This document shows positions 1-7,155 of a stretch of 17,746 bases of DNA, in pieces. The notes under the pieces were generated by a model, which saw only the letters and a list, made by a program, of their open reading frames with translations, made no database searches and was not told the origin of the DNA. Made by a program: the position numbers and the translations under genes. Each line of letters begins with the position of its first letter. Position 1 is the first letter of the stretch. The stretch lies in NCBI GenBank assembly GCA_023410295.1, contig JAEYPY010000227.1, positions 1 to 17,746 of the forward strand, given 5' to 3'. Source of the DNA: Pseudomonadota bacterium (GTDB lineage Bacteria > Pseudomonadota > Alphaproteobacteria > Caulobacterales > Aquidulcibacteraceae).

Positions 1-63
1 CGCGCGCCTCAGATGGGCGGCGAACGCGAGTTATCGCCCGACGCCGCTGCAGCCGTGCGGCGA

Positions 64-85
64 GCGGATCGTCCAAACGACCCGC
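64..85 (-). terminator. Candidate hairpin downstream of the DUF1624 gene
   Basis: A 9-bp stem with a 4-nt loop begins 14 nt after the DUF1624 stop. Position 68/81 pairs only as G-U, and only in the minus-strand RNA; on the plus strand it is a mismatch. This suggests selection on the minus transcript. No U-tract follows, so it is only a weak terminator candidate. I see no supportable gene in bases 1-99. Confidence 0.3.
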
Positions 86-99
86 CACGCCGAAGCGGC

Positions 100-1374
100 T
101 TAGAGATAGCTCATCCACCACTTGCGCTCGCGCGCGCGCACGCCCTGCCACCAGCGGCAGACGGGATAGAGCAGCGCCACCACCGTGATCCAGGCGAGAT
201 AAACGCCAGGCAATGGGAAGCCGAGCTGCTGCATCGCCGGCATGCCGGTGAAGCCGTTCACGAGATAGTTGAAGAACGGCGAGACATCACGTCCGAAGGC
301 GGCGTTGGCCGCAATCGCCAGCACGTGCACGAGATAGACGTGCAAGACGTAGAAGAAGAACGGCACCGCGCCGAACGTGTTGAGCACAGCGGCAGCTGGC
401 CCGCGCAGCTTGCTCAAGAGCGGCCACAGCACAAAGACGATGCCGAGCGTCACCAGTAGGAATTGCAGCGACGGGGGATACTTCTCGACATCGAAGAAGC
501 CCATGATCTTGCCGCCCATTTCAGGCTGGCTCTGCCATGTCATCTCCGTTGCGCCGAACGGGCCGCCGCGCGCATTGGCCGGCGGATTGCCGTAAAGGTC
601 GAACCCGCGCAGCAGCACGAACGCCGCCAGCATGGAAAGGCCGAGCGTCAAGATCGTGCGATCGCGCTTCTCCGGCGGCTCGAGAAAGAGCGCGCCCAGC
701 CCGTAGCCGACAGCAATCACGCCAATCCACGGCAGGATCGGATACGCCATCACGCCAACCGGCATTTCGCCGACGAAGATCGGCCCGCCGTCGTGCAGGA
801 AGGTCCAGAGCAGCGCCCAAGAGCCGAACTGCTCAGCGCTTATCGGATCGAGCAGATTGTGCCCGAGCACGACGGCAAGGCCGATCGCCATCACCGCCAT
901 GCGCGGCAGCCAGATCAAAGCCGCCAGTGCGATCATGCACCAGCCGATAGCCCAGATCACTTGCATGAAGAACATCCACGGCACGGCGAACTGCCAGCCG
1001 AAGCTGATCAAGGTGACCTCAAGAAAGATGAGCCAAAGCCCGCGCGTCAGCAGAAAGCGCGAGAGCTCGGGGATGGTCTTGCCCTTGGCGAATTGCAGAT
1101 AGGCGCTGACGCCGGAGAGCAGCACGAACGTCGGCGCGCAAAGGTGGGTGATCCAGCGCGTGGTATAGAGCCATGGCGTCGTCTGCGCCGGATCGAGCGG
1201 GTTGATGGCGAAGCCACCGCCGCTGAAAAAATAATCGCGCACGTGATCGAGCGCCATCAGCACGATGACGAGCCCGCGCAGCATGTCGATTTCGGAAATG
1301 CGCACACCGGCCGCGAGCGCGGCGGAGCGTGCGGGAGACACCGGCGTAGCCGGAGTTACTGTTGCATCAGTCAT
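100..1374 (-). CDS. DUF1624 / heparan-alpha-glucosaminide N-acetyltransferase-like membrane protein
   Basis: This 424-residue protein is strongly hydrophobic, with about ten predicted membrane segments. After a polar N-terminus of about 25 residues comes the family signature DMLRGLVIVLMALDHVRDYF (residues 30-49), which is typical of DUF1624 proteins related to the HGSNAT transmembrane acetyltransferases. His44 in the LDH motif is the residue aligned with the acyl-transfer region in such families (family knowledge). The protein probably sits in the inner membrane and may acylate a cell-envelope glycan, but its substrate is unknown. The ATG at 1374 is preceded by GGAG about 10 nt upstream. It lies 77 nt downstream of the chrR stop on the same strand, so it may be cotranscribed with rpoE-chrR; I see no separate ECF promoter in that gap. 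Family call is confident, biochemical role is not. Confidence 0.85.
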   Translation of the reverse strand: MTDATVTPATPVSPARSAALAAGVRISEIDMLRGLVIVLMALDHVRDYFFSGGGFAINPLDPAQTTPWLYTTRWITHLCAPTFVLLSGVSAYLQFAKGKTIPELSRFLLTRGLWLIFLEVTLISFGWQFAVPWMFFMQVIWAIGWCMIALAALIWLPRMAVMAIGLAVVLGHNLLDPISAEQFGSWALLWTFLHDGGPIFVGEMPVGVMAYPILPWIGVIAVGYGLGALFLEPPEKRDRTILTLGLSMLAAFVLLRGFDLYGNPPANARGGPFGATEMTWQSQPEMGGKIMGFFDVEKYPPSLQFLLVTLGIVFVLWPLLSKLRGPAAAVLNTFGAVPFFFYVLHVYLVHVLAIAANAAFGRDVSPFFNYLVNGFTGMPAMQQLGFPLPGVYLAWITVVALLYPVCRWWQGVRARERKWWMSYL

Positions 1375-1451
1375 AACGCCGCTACTCCGCCCCGCCTCAG
1401 CGCGAGCGGACTATGTCCGAGGTCACGCCAAAGCAAGCGGGATTCGACGGC

Positions 1452-2069
1452 TCAAACGTCAGCGTAGCTGAATGCGAGACGCCCGAAGAAGCCTTGCGCT
1501 TTGAGGCGCCCCTCGGTGGCGAAGAGGCAAACGCAGGCTTCATCGCCCACCACCACGGGCTGGTGATTGAGATCGTGTTCGGCCGCAGCGAAGTCGCCGG
1601 CGCTGAAGAGGCCGATGTCATCGCGATAGGCGCCTTTGAGCACCGTGCAATATTCCGCGCCTGAATGCTCGTGCCGCGCCGTCGGCATGCCGGGGGCGAC
1701 GGACAGCAGATAGACCCGGTTCTCCGGCGCATGCGGCGTCTTCACGCCAGCCACCCAAACGCCAGGTGCGATCCACTTGCGCGGTTTCAGCGGCAAACGC
1801 TCCAACAGGGGCCGCGAATCCTCGAGCACGGGCGCTTCGGGTTTCGCATCGAGTCGCGCCATCACACGCGCCAGTGCATCGTTGCCGATCTCCGCATCGG
1901 CCAGCTTCACCAGCGCCGCACCGGACGCGGCCTCAAACGCCGCAACCCGCGCGCGGCATTCGGCGCAATATTCCACATGCGCACCGACGACGAGGCCAAA
2001 GCCCGACTCGCTCGTACCGGCCGCGTAGGCGGCGAGAACATCGGCGGATGGATGATGACGCGGATTCAC
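1452..2069 (-). CDS. chrR: ChrR-family anti-sigma factor (zinc anti-sigma domain plus cupin)
   Basis: This cytoplasmic zinc anti-sigma factor should bind and inhibit the adjacent ECF sigma factor. ChrR in Rhodobacter releases its sigma in response to singlet oxygen (family knowledge). I chose the GTG at 2069, which overlaps the sigma stop as GTGA and has GGGAG 8 nt upstream. The protein is then 205 aa and starts MNPRHHPSADVL. With this start the zinc ligands fall at His6, His31, Cys35 and Cys38, the numbering I recall for R. sphaeroides ChrR. The C-terminal cupin keeps its metal site: His133, His135, Glu139 (HEHSGAE) and His169. A longer start, GTG at 2084, would add five residues and has no better ribosome binding site. 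The 4-nt overlap implies translational coupling and matched stoichiometry with the sigma factor. Confidence 0.93.
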   Translation of the reverse strand: MNPRHHPSADVLAAYAAGTSESGFGLVVGAHVEYCAECRARVAAFEAASGAALVKLADAEIGNDALARVMARLDAKPEAPVLEDSRPLLERLPLKPRKWIAPGVWVAGVKTPHAPENRVYLLSVAPGMPTARHEHSGAEYCTVLKGAYRDDIGLFSAGDFAAAEHDLNHQPVVVGDEACVCLFATEGRLKAQGFFGRLAFSYADV

Positions 2070-2623
2070 TTCACTTGCTCCCACTGCGCGCGTAGCTTTC
2101 CCAAAGCCAAGCGCAAACGCGACTTCACCGTGCCCAGCGGCAACGAAAGACGCGCGGCGATCTCCGAATGCGGCCGATCCTCGAAGAAGGCCAGCCGCAC
2201 CACTTGGCGCTGGTCTTCCGAAAGCAAGGCCAGCGCCGCCTCGATCTCCGTTTCTGTTTGCACCCGCGCGGCGGCTTCATCGGGCGCTTCGTCTTCACTG
2301 ATCTCGGTCGGCGGATTGGCTTGGCGGTAAGCCAGCTCCGTCTTCTCGCGGCGCAGCTTGTCGATCCAGGCGTTGCGGGCGATGACGAAAATCCAGGTGG
2401 CCGCCTTGGCCTTGGCCGGATCGAACGACGCCGCTCGCCGCCAGATCGAAACCATGGCGTCCTGCGCCAGATCTTCCGCCACCGCAGCCCCTGCGCCGAG
2501 GCGCATCAGGTAGGATTTGATCCGCCCCGCGTAACGGCCAAACAGCGCCGAGAACGCGTTGCGATCCCCTGCCGCGACCGCCAGCAGAAGCGCTTCGTCC
2601 GCCGGTTCGACGGGGTTATGCAC
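2066..2623 (-). CDS. rpoE: ECF sigma factor, RpoE/ECF11 type, partner of ChrR
   Basis: This is an RNA polymerase sigma factor of the extracytoplasmic-function class, 185 aa. Sigma region 2 is seen as DLAQDAMVSIWRRAASF followed by ATWIFVIARNAWIDKLRR. Region 4 is a helix-turn-helix near the C-terminus, with the segments SEIAARLSLPLGTVKSRLR and LLSEDQRQVVRLAFFED. I chose the GTG at 2623, with GGAG 8 nt upstream. The open frame extends to an ATG at 2719, but that lies upstream of the minus-strand promoter -10 (2693-2696) and cannot be translated from it. An ATG at 2683 would be almost leaderless. The chrR gene overlaps by 4 nt. Autoregulation is predicted from the TGATCC-N16-CGTA promoter upstream. 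By analogy with Rhodobacter it controls a photo-oxidative/singlet oxygen response, but the actual signal here is inferred. Confidence 0.94.
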   Translation of the reverse strand: MHNPVEPADEALLLAVAAGDRNAFSALFGRYAGRIKSYLMRLGAGAAVAEDLAQDAMVSIWRRAASFDPAKAKAATWIFVIARNAWIDKLRREKTELAYRQANPPTEISEDEAPDEAAARVQTETEIEAALALLSEDQRQVVRLAFFEDRPHSEIAARLSLPLGTVKSRLRLALGKLRAQWEQVK

Positions 2624-2642
2624 GCGCCGGGCTCCGGGGCGC
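2624..2642 (-). promoter_or_regulatory. Stem-loop holding the rpoE Shine-Dalgarno in its loop
   Basis: Directly 5' of the GTG start, the minus-strand RNA can form a GCGCC/GGCGC stem with a 9-nt loop (CCGGAGCCC). The GGAG ribosome binding site sits in the loop. The stem is short but all G-C. It could damp rpoE translation; this is inference from the sequence alone. Confidence 0.3.
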
Positions 2643-2692
2643 CGGGGGGGAGTTCGGCAAGGCGTAAGCTCCAGCGCGTGCATGAACAGGGG

Positions 2693-2718
2693 TACGCACG
2701 CCGCCAGCGCCCGGATCA
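2693..2718 (-). promoter_or_regulatory. ECF11-type promoter for rpoE-chrR (autoregulation)
   Basis: Reading the minus strand, TGATCC (2718-2713), a 16-nt spacer and CGTA (2696-2693) match the RpoE/ChrR-group promoter consensus (TGATC about 17 nt before CGTA). Transcription would start near 2686, giving a leader of about 60 nt before the GTG at 2623. Confidence 0.8.
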
Positions 2719-2727
2719 CTCTGATCC
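2713..2727. repeat. 15-bp palindrome formed by two back-to-back -35 boxes
   Basis: GGATCACTCTGATCC is a perfect inverted repeat with 6-bp arms and a 3-bp centre. Each arm is the -35 element of one of the two divergent ECF promoters. Confidence 0.9.
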
Positions 2728-2747
2728 AGCGCCCCCGGGCGGACGTA
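2722..2747 (+). promoter_or_regulatory. ECF11-type promoter for the FAD oxidoreductase-DUF1365 operon
   Basis: TGATCC (2722-2727), a 16-nt spacer and CGTA (2744-2747) have exactly the same spacing as the divergent rpoE promoter. The predicted start near 2754 leaves a leader of about 43 nt before the ATG at 2797. This predicts that the operon is a direct target of the neighbouring sigma factor. Confidence 0.8.
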
Positions 2748-2796
2748 TCGGCTTCCGGACCACGCGAACGGTTTTGCGCTGGCCACGAGGAGCAGC

Positions 2797-4146
2797 ATGG
2801 CTTTCACCTCTAGTGCAGCGGGCCGTCGAAAAGATATCGCCGTCATCGGCTCCGGCATAGCCGGAATGTCCGCGGCCTGGCTGCTCAGCCAGCGCCACAA
2901 TGTCACCGTCTATGAAAAGAACGCGCGCCTGGGCGGGCACTCCAACACCGTGACGGTGAACACAAGCTTGGGCGCCACGCCGGTCGACACCGGCTTTATC
3001 GTCTTCAATGACATCACCTATCCGAATCTTGTCGCGCTCTTCGAACACCTCGGCGTCGCCAGCATCGCTTCGGACATGTCCTTCGGCGTTTCGCTGAACG
3101 GCGGCGAGGTTGAGTATTCCTCTGTCGGCGCCTCGGCGTTCCTGTGCGGCGGGCGCAATCTGATCAGCCCGCGCTTCTGGTCGATGACGCTCGACCTGAT
3201 GCGCTTCTATAAGCACGCCCCGCTCGAACTCAGCGCCACGCGCGACGAGATGATTTCGCTCGGCGAATACCTGGAGCGCCGCGGCTATGGCGATGCGTTC
3301 CAGCGCGATCACCTGCTGCCGCAAGCCGCCGCGATCTGGTCGGCCTCGCTCAGCGAAATCCACCACTACCCGGCCTGCGCGTTCGTGCGCTTCTTCGAAA
3401 ACCATGGCCTCCTGCAGCTGAAGGGCCGGCCAAAATGGCGCACCGTCGAAGGCGGCAGCCAAGCCTATGTGGCAAAACTCACGGCGCCCTATGCCGACAA
3501 CGTTCGACTGAATGCCGGCGCCGTCAGCATCCGCCGCGATGCCGGCCGGGTCTGGGTGCGCGATGCGCAGGGACACGCGGTCTGCTTCGATGACGTGGTG
3601 ATCGCCGCGCACGCCGATGAGGCGCTGGCGATTCTGGAAGACCGGAGCCCCGAGGAGCAGCGCCTGCTCGGCGCCTTCCGTTACGCGAAAAACCGCGCCG
3701 TCCTGCACACGGATTCAAGCCTCATGCCGAAGCGGCGCAAGCTCTGGGCCAGCTGGAATTATGTCGGCGACAATCCCGACGGCGGCTGCGTTGTCTCCTA
3801 TTGGATGAACAAGCTGCAGCGGCTGGAATGCCGCGAACAGCTCTTCCTGACGCTGAACCCGACAACCATGCCGCGCCCCGAAACCATCCTCTACGAAACC
3901 GAGTACGATCACCCGCTCTTCAACGCCGCCGCGATCCGCGCGCAAGGAGAGCTGTGGTCGCTGCAAGGCGCGCACAACACCTGGTTCGCCGGCGCCTATT
4001 TCGGCGCAGGTTTCCACGAAGACGGCCTGCAGGCTGGCCTTGCCGTCGCTGAACAGCTCGGCGGCGTGCGCCGGCCCTGGAACGTCGCCGACGAAAGCGG
4101 ACGCATCCACCTGCCGCCGCCGCGCACCGAGCCACTGGCGGCGTGA
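2797..4146 (+). CDS. FAD-dependent amine-oxidase-like oxidoreductase
   Basis: This 449-residue flavoprotein starts with an ADP-binding Rossmann fold. GSGIAG lies at residues 18-23, an acidic residue at the end of the second strand (YEK, 39-41), and RLGGHSNT follows (44-51), typical of the amine oxidase/protoporphyrinogen oxidase superfamily. The C-terminal FAD-contacting segment FAGAYFGAGFHEDGLQAG is present, so the protein looks complete. The ATG has GAGGAG 4 nt upstream. In Rhodobacter the homologous gene heads an RpoE-dependent operon. That operon is, as I recall, linked to modification of membrane unsaturated fatty acids (methylated or furan fatty acids), so a lipid-modifying redox role is the best inference. 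The substrate cannot be read from the sequence. It is translationally coupled to the next gene. Confidence 0.9.
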   Translation: MAFTSSAAGRRKDIAVIGSGIAGMSAAWLLSQRHNVTVYEKNARLGGHSNTVTVNTSLGATPVDTGFIVFNDITYPNLVALFEHLGVASIASDMSFGVSLNGGEVEYSSVGASAFLCGGRNLISPRFWSMTLDLMRFYKHAPLELSATRDEMISLGEYLERRGYGDAFQRDHLLPQAAAIWSASLSEIHHYPACAFVRFFENHGLLQLKGRPKWRTVEGGSQAYVAKLTAPYADNVRLNAGAVSIRRDAGRVWVRDAQGHAVCFDDVVIAAHADEALAILEDRSPEEQRLLGAFRYAKNRAVLHTDSSLMPKRRKLWASWNYVGDNPDGGCVVSYWMNKLQRLECREQLFLTLNPTTMPRPETILYETEYDHPLFNAAAIRAQGELWSLQGAHNTWFAGAYFGAGFHEDGLQAGLAVAEQLGGVRRPWNVADESGRIHLPPPRTEPLAA

Positions 4147-4937
4147 TGCGTTCGGCCATCTACACCGGCGCCGTTGCGCATAACCGGCCAGGCAAGCACC
4201 GCCTGCGCTACCGCATCTTCATGCTGGCGCTCGATCTCGACGAACTGCCGTTGCTGCAGTCACGCTTGCGCTTGCTCAAACACAACAAGCTTGCGCTGCT
4301 ATCGCTGTTCGACCGCGATCATGGCGACCGCACTGGCGCTGCGCTCCGCCCGCAGATCGAAACCAAGCTGCGCCAAGCCGGCATCGCGTTCGATGGCGGA
4401 CGCATCGTGCTGCTCACGATGCCGCGCATGCTGAATTACGTCTTCAATCCGCTCAGCGTCTATTTCTGCTTCGCCCGTAACGGCGAGCTTGCCGCCATCG
4501 TGCACGAGGTCGCCAACACGTTCGGCGAATGGCATTTCTACGTGCTGAAGCCGGAAAGCGCCGCCGATGGCCTGGTCACCCAAGCGTGCGACAAGAGCTT
4601 TTTCGTCTCACCGTTCCTGGAGCAGAACCTGCGCTACGAGTTCCGCATCCTGCCGCCGGGCGAACAGGTTTCGGTCGCCATGCTGGTCAAGCGCGGGCCG
4701 GCGGTCGCCCTTGCCGCCGTCTTCGCCGGCGAACGGCGCGAACTCACCGACGCCAACATCTTAAGCGCCGTCGCGGCAAATCCGCTGATGACGCTCAAGG
4801 TCATCGCCGGCATCCACTGGGAAGCGCTGAAGATGTGGAGCAAAGGCGTGCGCTACCTTGGCCGGCGCGCACGCCCTGCTGCGATTACGCCCGCTGCGTC
4901 TCGACCCACTGGTTCACGAGTTGCTCGGTCACCGTAA
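4146..4937 (+). CDS. DUF1365 family protein
   Basis: This 263-residue protein has the DUF1365 signature. The N-terminal YTGAVAHNRPGKHRLRYR and FMLALDLDEL are followed by LNYVFNPLSVYFCF near residue 100 and by HEVANTFGEWHFYVL. The family is of unknown biochemical function. It usually sits beside an FAD amine-oxidase-like gene and a cyclopropane-fatty-acid-synthase-like methyltransferase, so a lipid role is inferred. The ATG at 4146 overlaps the upstream TGA (TGATG); a GTG at 4143 is also possible. The conserved part ends near WEALKMWSKGVRYLGRR. The last 25 or so residues are low-complexity (Ala/Arg/Pro/Ser) and are encoded opposite the end of the convergent DUF885 gene. No methyltransferase follows, so the operon ends after two genes. 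Confidence 0.88.
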   Translation: MRSAIYTGAVAHNRPGKHRLRYRIFMLALDLDELPLLQSRLRLLKHNKLALLSLFDRDHGDRTGAALRPQIETKLRQAGIAFDGGRIVLLTMPRMLNYVFNPLSVYFCFARNGELAAIVHEVANTFGEWHFYVLKPESAADGLVTQACDKSFFVSPFLEQNLRYEFRILPPGEQVSVAMLVKRGPAVALAAVFAGERRELTDANILSAVAANPLMTLKVIAGIHWEALKMWSKGVRYLGRRARPAAITPAASRPTGSRVARSP

Positions 4938-6714
4938 GCGGCGTTGAGCCGTTGGTGAGCAGCGTATCGTGGAAGCCCTTCAGGTCGAAGCGATCGCCCA
5001 ACGCTTGTTGCGCACTCGCACGCATGCGCAGGATCGCTTGGCGGCCGACCATGTAACTGCAGGCTTGGCCCGGGATGACGCAATAGCGCTCGATCTCGGT
5101 GATGGTCGAAGTTTCGTCATTGCCCGTCGCTTGCATCATCGACTGGATCGCCTGCTCCCGGCTCCAGCCCTTCGAGTGGATGCCGGTGTCGACAACAAGC
5201 CGCGAAGAGCGGAACGCGGCAGATTGCAGATAGCCAAGCTTGTTGAGCGGATTGTCCGCGAACATGCCCATCTCGTCGGCCAGCATTTCCGAATAGAGGC
5301 CCCAGCCTTCGATGAAGGCGCCGAAGAAGGAAAGCGCCGTGCGGAAGAACGGCAAGCCTTCGGCTTCCTGCTGGATCGAGATCTGCCAGTGATGGCCAGG
5401 CACGCCTTCGTGATAGCTGAGCGCCGGCAGCGTGAACTTCGGCCATTCGGCCGTGTCGCGCAGATTGATGTAATAGGTGCCCGGGCGCGAACCATCGAGC
5501 GAACCGTTCCAGTAATAACCACCCGGCGAGCCCGCTTCGATATATTGCGGCACGCGTTCGATCCTGAGCGGCGTGCGCGCAATCGTGCCGCACACTTCCG
5601 GCATGCGCGCCGTGATGGCTTCCACTTGCGCGTTGAGATCGGCCAAGAGCTGGGCGCGGCCTGCGTCGTTGTTCGGATAGAGCTGATCAGGGCGGCGGCC
5701 TAGCGCGGCCATGCGTTCGGCGACGCTACCGTTGGTCATGCCTTCTTGGCGCAGGATCGCGTCCATTTCCGCGTTGATCGAGTTCACGAGCTCGACGCCC
5801 ATATTGTGAATCTCGTCGGCGGTCATGTTGGTGGTGGTGTAGTTCTGCAGCGCGACTTGATACATCTCCGCGCCTTGCGGACGCGACGCAATGCCGGCGT
5901 CATGCGTGGCGCGCGAGCGAATGGCTTGTAGCGCTTCGATCTGACGGCGATAGGCCGGCAGCACTTCATCGCGCACGATGGTTTCCGCTCGCGTGATGAA
6001 TCCGGCGCGGTCCGCTTCCGGAATCTCGCTCACCTCCGCGATGCGCCGCGCGATCGATTGCACCAGAACCGTTTGCGCCGGGGCCATCTCGGCAAAGCCG
6101 CGCAATTGGCGGATCGCGCCATCGATGCAGAAGTCCGGCGGGATCATGCCGTTGGCGGCGTCTTCTCCGATCATCGCCGTTTCCTGATCGAGCACGCGGT
6201 CGTACTCGGCAAGGCGCGTCAGATAAGCTTCGGTTTCATCGCGCGTCGTCATCGGATGACGGCTGTCGAGGAAATCGGGAATGGACGTGTAGGCGCCGCC
6301 GAGCTGCGTCACGACATAGGGCGATTGCGCGCCGCTGCCGAATTCGAAGCGCGAGCCGGCGAGCTGGTTTTGCAGCGAAGCTTGCGCGACTTGGAAGGTG
6401 ACCGCTTCCTGGCCAGTGAGACGCTCGTGATCGATGCGCTGAAGCGCCGTCAAGGCGCGCTCGGCGATGCCGCGCTGACGGCGAAAACCTTCGCGGCTGT
6501 AGTCGGAGAGCCGATCGACGAAACGCCCGCCGGCTTGCTCTTCGCTGACGCCAAGTGTGCTCGCCGTTTCCGGGCTTTCGCGAAGGATATCGATCGAGAG
6601 CTGATCCAGCACCGCGGTCAGATCGGCGCTCGGATCGCTGCGATTGCAGCCGGCCGCGGCCAGCGCAACGCCAGCGGCAGTGGCGCCCATCAGGGCGCGG
6701 CGCGTCATATGCAT
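4885..6714 (-). CDS. DUF885 family metallopeptidase-like lipoprotein
   Basis: This 609-residue exported protein belongs to DUF885 (PF05960). The N-terminus has twin arginines (TRRALMG), a hydrophobic stretch and a lipobox ending AAAGC at about residue 23, so it is likely a Tat- or Sec-exported lipoprotein. HEGVPGHH lies at residues 435-442, followed by EGWGLYSE with Glu469. Together they form a plausible gluzincin-like zinc site (HExxxGHH plus a downstream Glu). VVDTGIHSKGWSREQAI and a PGQA-Y-VG segment follow, as is usual for the family, and the length is normal. The start at 6714 is favoured by AGGAGGGG 6 nt upstream; a second ATG two codons later is possible. Likely a periplasmic or membrane-anchored peptidase; the substrate is unknown. 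Its 3' end overlaps the DUF1365 gene by 53 nt tail-to-tail. Confidence 0.9.
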   Translation of the reverse strand: MHMTRRALMGATAAGVALAAAGCNRSDPSADLTAVLDQLSIDILRESPETASTLGVSEEQAGGRFVDRLSDYSREGFRRQRGIAERALTALQRIDHERLTGQEAVTFQVAQASLQNQLAGSRFEFGSGAQSPYVVTQLGGAYTSIPDFLDSRHPMTTRDETEAYLTRLAEYDRVLDQETAMIGEDAANGMIPPDFCIDGAIRQLRGFAEMAPAQTVLVQSIARRIAEVSEIPEADRAGFITRAETIVRDEVLPAYRRQIEALQAIRSRATHDAGIASRPQGAEMYQVALQNYTTTNMTADEIHNMGVELVNSINAEMDAILRQEGMTNGSVAERMAALGRRPDQLYPNNDAGRAQLLADLNAQVEAITARMPEVCGTIARTPLRIERVPQYIEAGSPGGYYWNGSLDGSRPGTYYINLRDTAEWPKFTLPALSYHEGVPGHHWQISIQQEAEGLPFFRTALSFFGAFIEGWGLYSEMLADEMGMFADNPLNKLGYLQSAAFRSSRLVVDTGIHSKGWSREQAIQSMMQATGNDETSTITEIERYCVIPGQACSYMVGRQAILRMRASAQQALGDRFDLKGFHDTLLTNGSTPLTVTEQLVNQWVETQRA

Positions 6715-6795
6715 TAAGGTCCCCTCCTCGGAAGCGTCAGCGGCTTAGCATAGCGGGCGCGTTGGAGTCTGCGCCGGCGTTGCGACGAACAGCGC

Positions 6796-7140
6796 TCAGG
6801 ACTCGACGGCGGATTGGCCGGTTTCACCGGTGCGGATGCGGGCGACGGAATCGAGGTCGGTAACCCAGATTTTGCCATCGCCGATTTTGCCGGTCTTGGC
6901 CGCCGACGTGATCGCCTCGCAGATGCGGTCGACCAGCGTCGCAGGCGCGGCGATTTCGACCTTCACTTTCGGCAGCAGCTTCACCTCATATTCGGCGCCG
7001 CGGTAAACTTCCGTCTTGCCCTTCTGCCGGCCGAAGCCGCGCACCTCGGACACAGTCAGCCCCCCGACGCCAACCTCGCGCAGCGCATCGAGCACTGGAT
7101 CGAGACGGCTCGGCTTGATGATGGCGGTGATGAGTTTCAT
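6796..7140 (-). CDS. glnB: PII nitrogen-regulatory signal protein (GlnB/GlnK family)
   Basis: This 114-residue PII protein is full length. The first strand MKLITAIIKP, the T-loop GRQKGKTEVYRGAEYEVKLL with Tyr51 (the uridylylation site) and the B-loop TGKIGDGKIWV are all present. The C-terminal RIRTGE completes the nucleotide site. PII senses ATP/ADP and 2-oxoglutarate and relays nitrogen and carbon status to targets such as GlnD/GlnE, NtrB, AmtB and others. Unusually, neither glnA nor amtB is adjacent. It starts 15 nt downstream of a methyltransferase gene on the same strand, so it is probably cotranscribed with that. The symbol glnB is chosen for the lack of amtB nearby; the sequence alone does not firmly separate GlnB from GlnK. 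Confidence 0.94.
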   Translation of the reverse strand: MKLITAIIKPSRLDPVLDALREVGVGGLTVSEVRGFGRQKGKTEVYRGAEYEVKLLPKVKVEIAAPATLVDRICEAITSAAKTGKIGDGKIWVTDLDSVARIRTGETGQSAVES

Positions 7141-7155
7141 GGGTGCTCTTAAACG

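Noticed and set aside
1..99. Possible gene end at the left edge
   Set aside because: No frame shows a recognisable protein segment, so nothing is called beyond the hairpin candidate.
1407..1419. Short inverted repeat CGGAC-TAT-GTCCG between chrR and the DUF1624 gene
   Set aside because: Only 5-bp arms and no T-run; expected by chance in GC-rich DNA and too weak to call an operator or terminator.
463..1467. A 334-codon plus-strand frame opposite the DUF1624 gene
   Set aside because: It is low-complexity Arg/His/Ala sequence with no family signal, and the minus-strand protein has clear membrane segments and a family motif.
2624..2719. Longer N-terminus of the sigma factor from the ATG at 2719
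   Set aside because: That codon lies upstream of the predicted promoter -10 box, and the added residues are Pro/Arg-rich and not sigma-like.
2716..3708. A 330-codon minus-strand frame opposite the FAD oxidoreductase
   Set aside because: It would cross the ECF promoter region and lacks recognisable domains; the plus-strand flavoprotein motifs are decisive.
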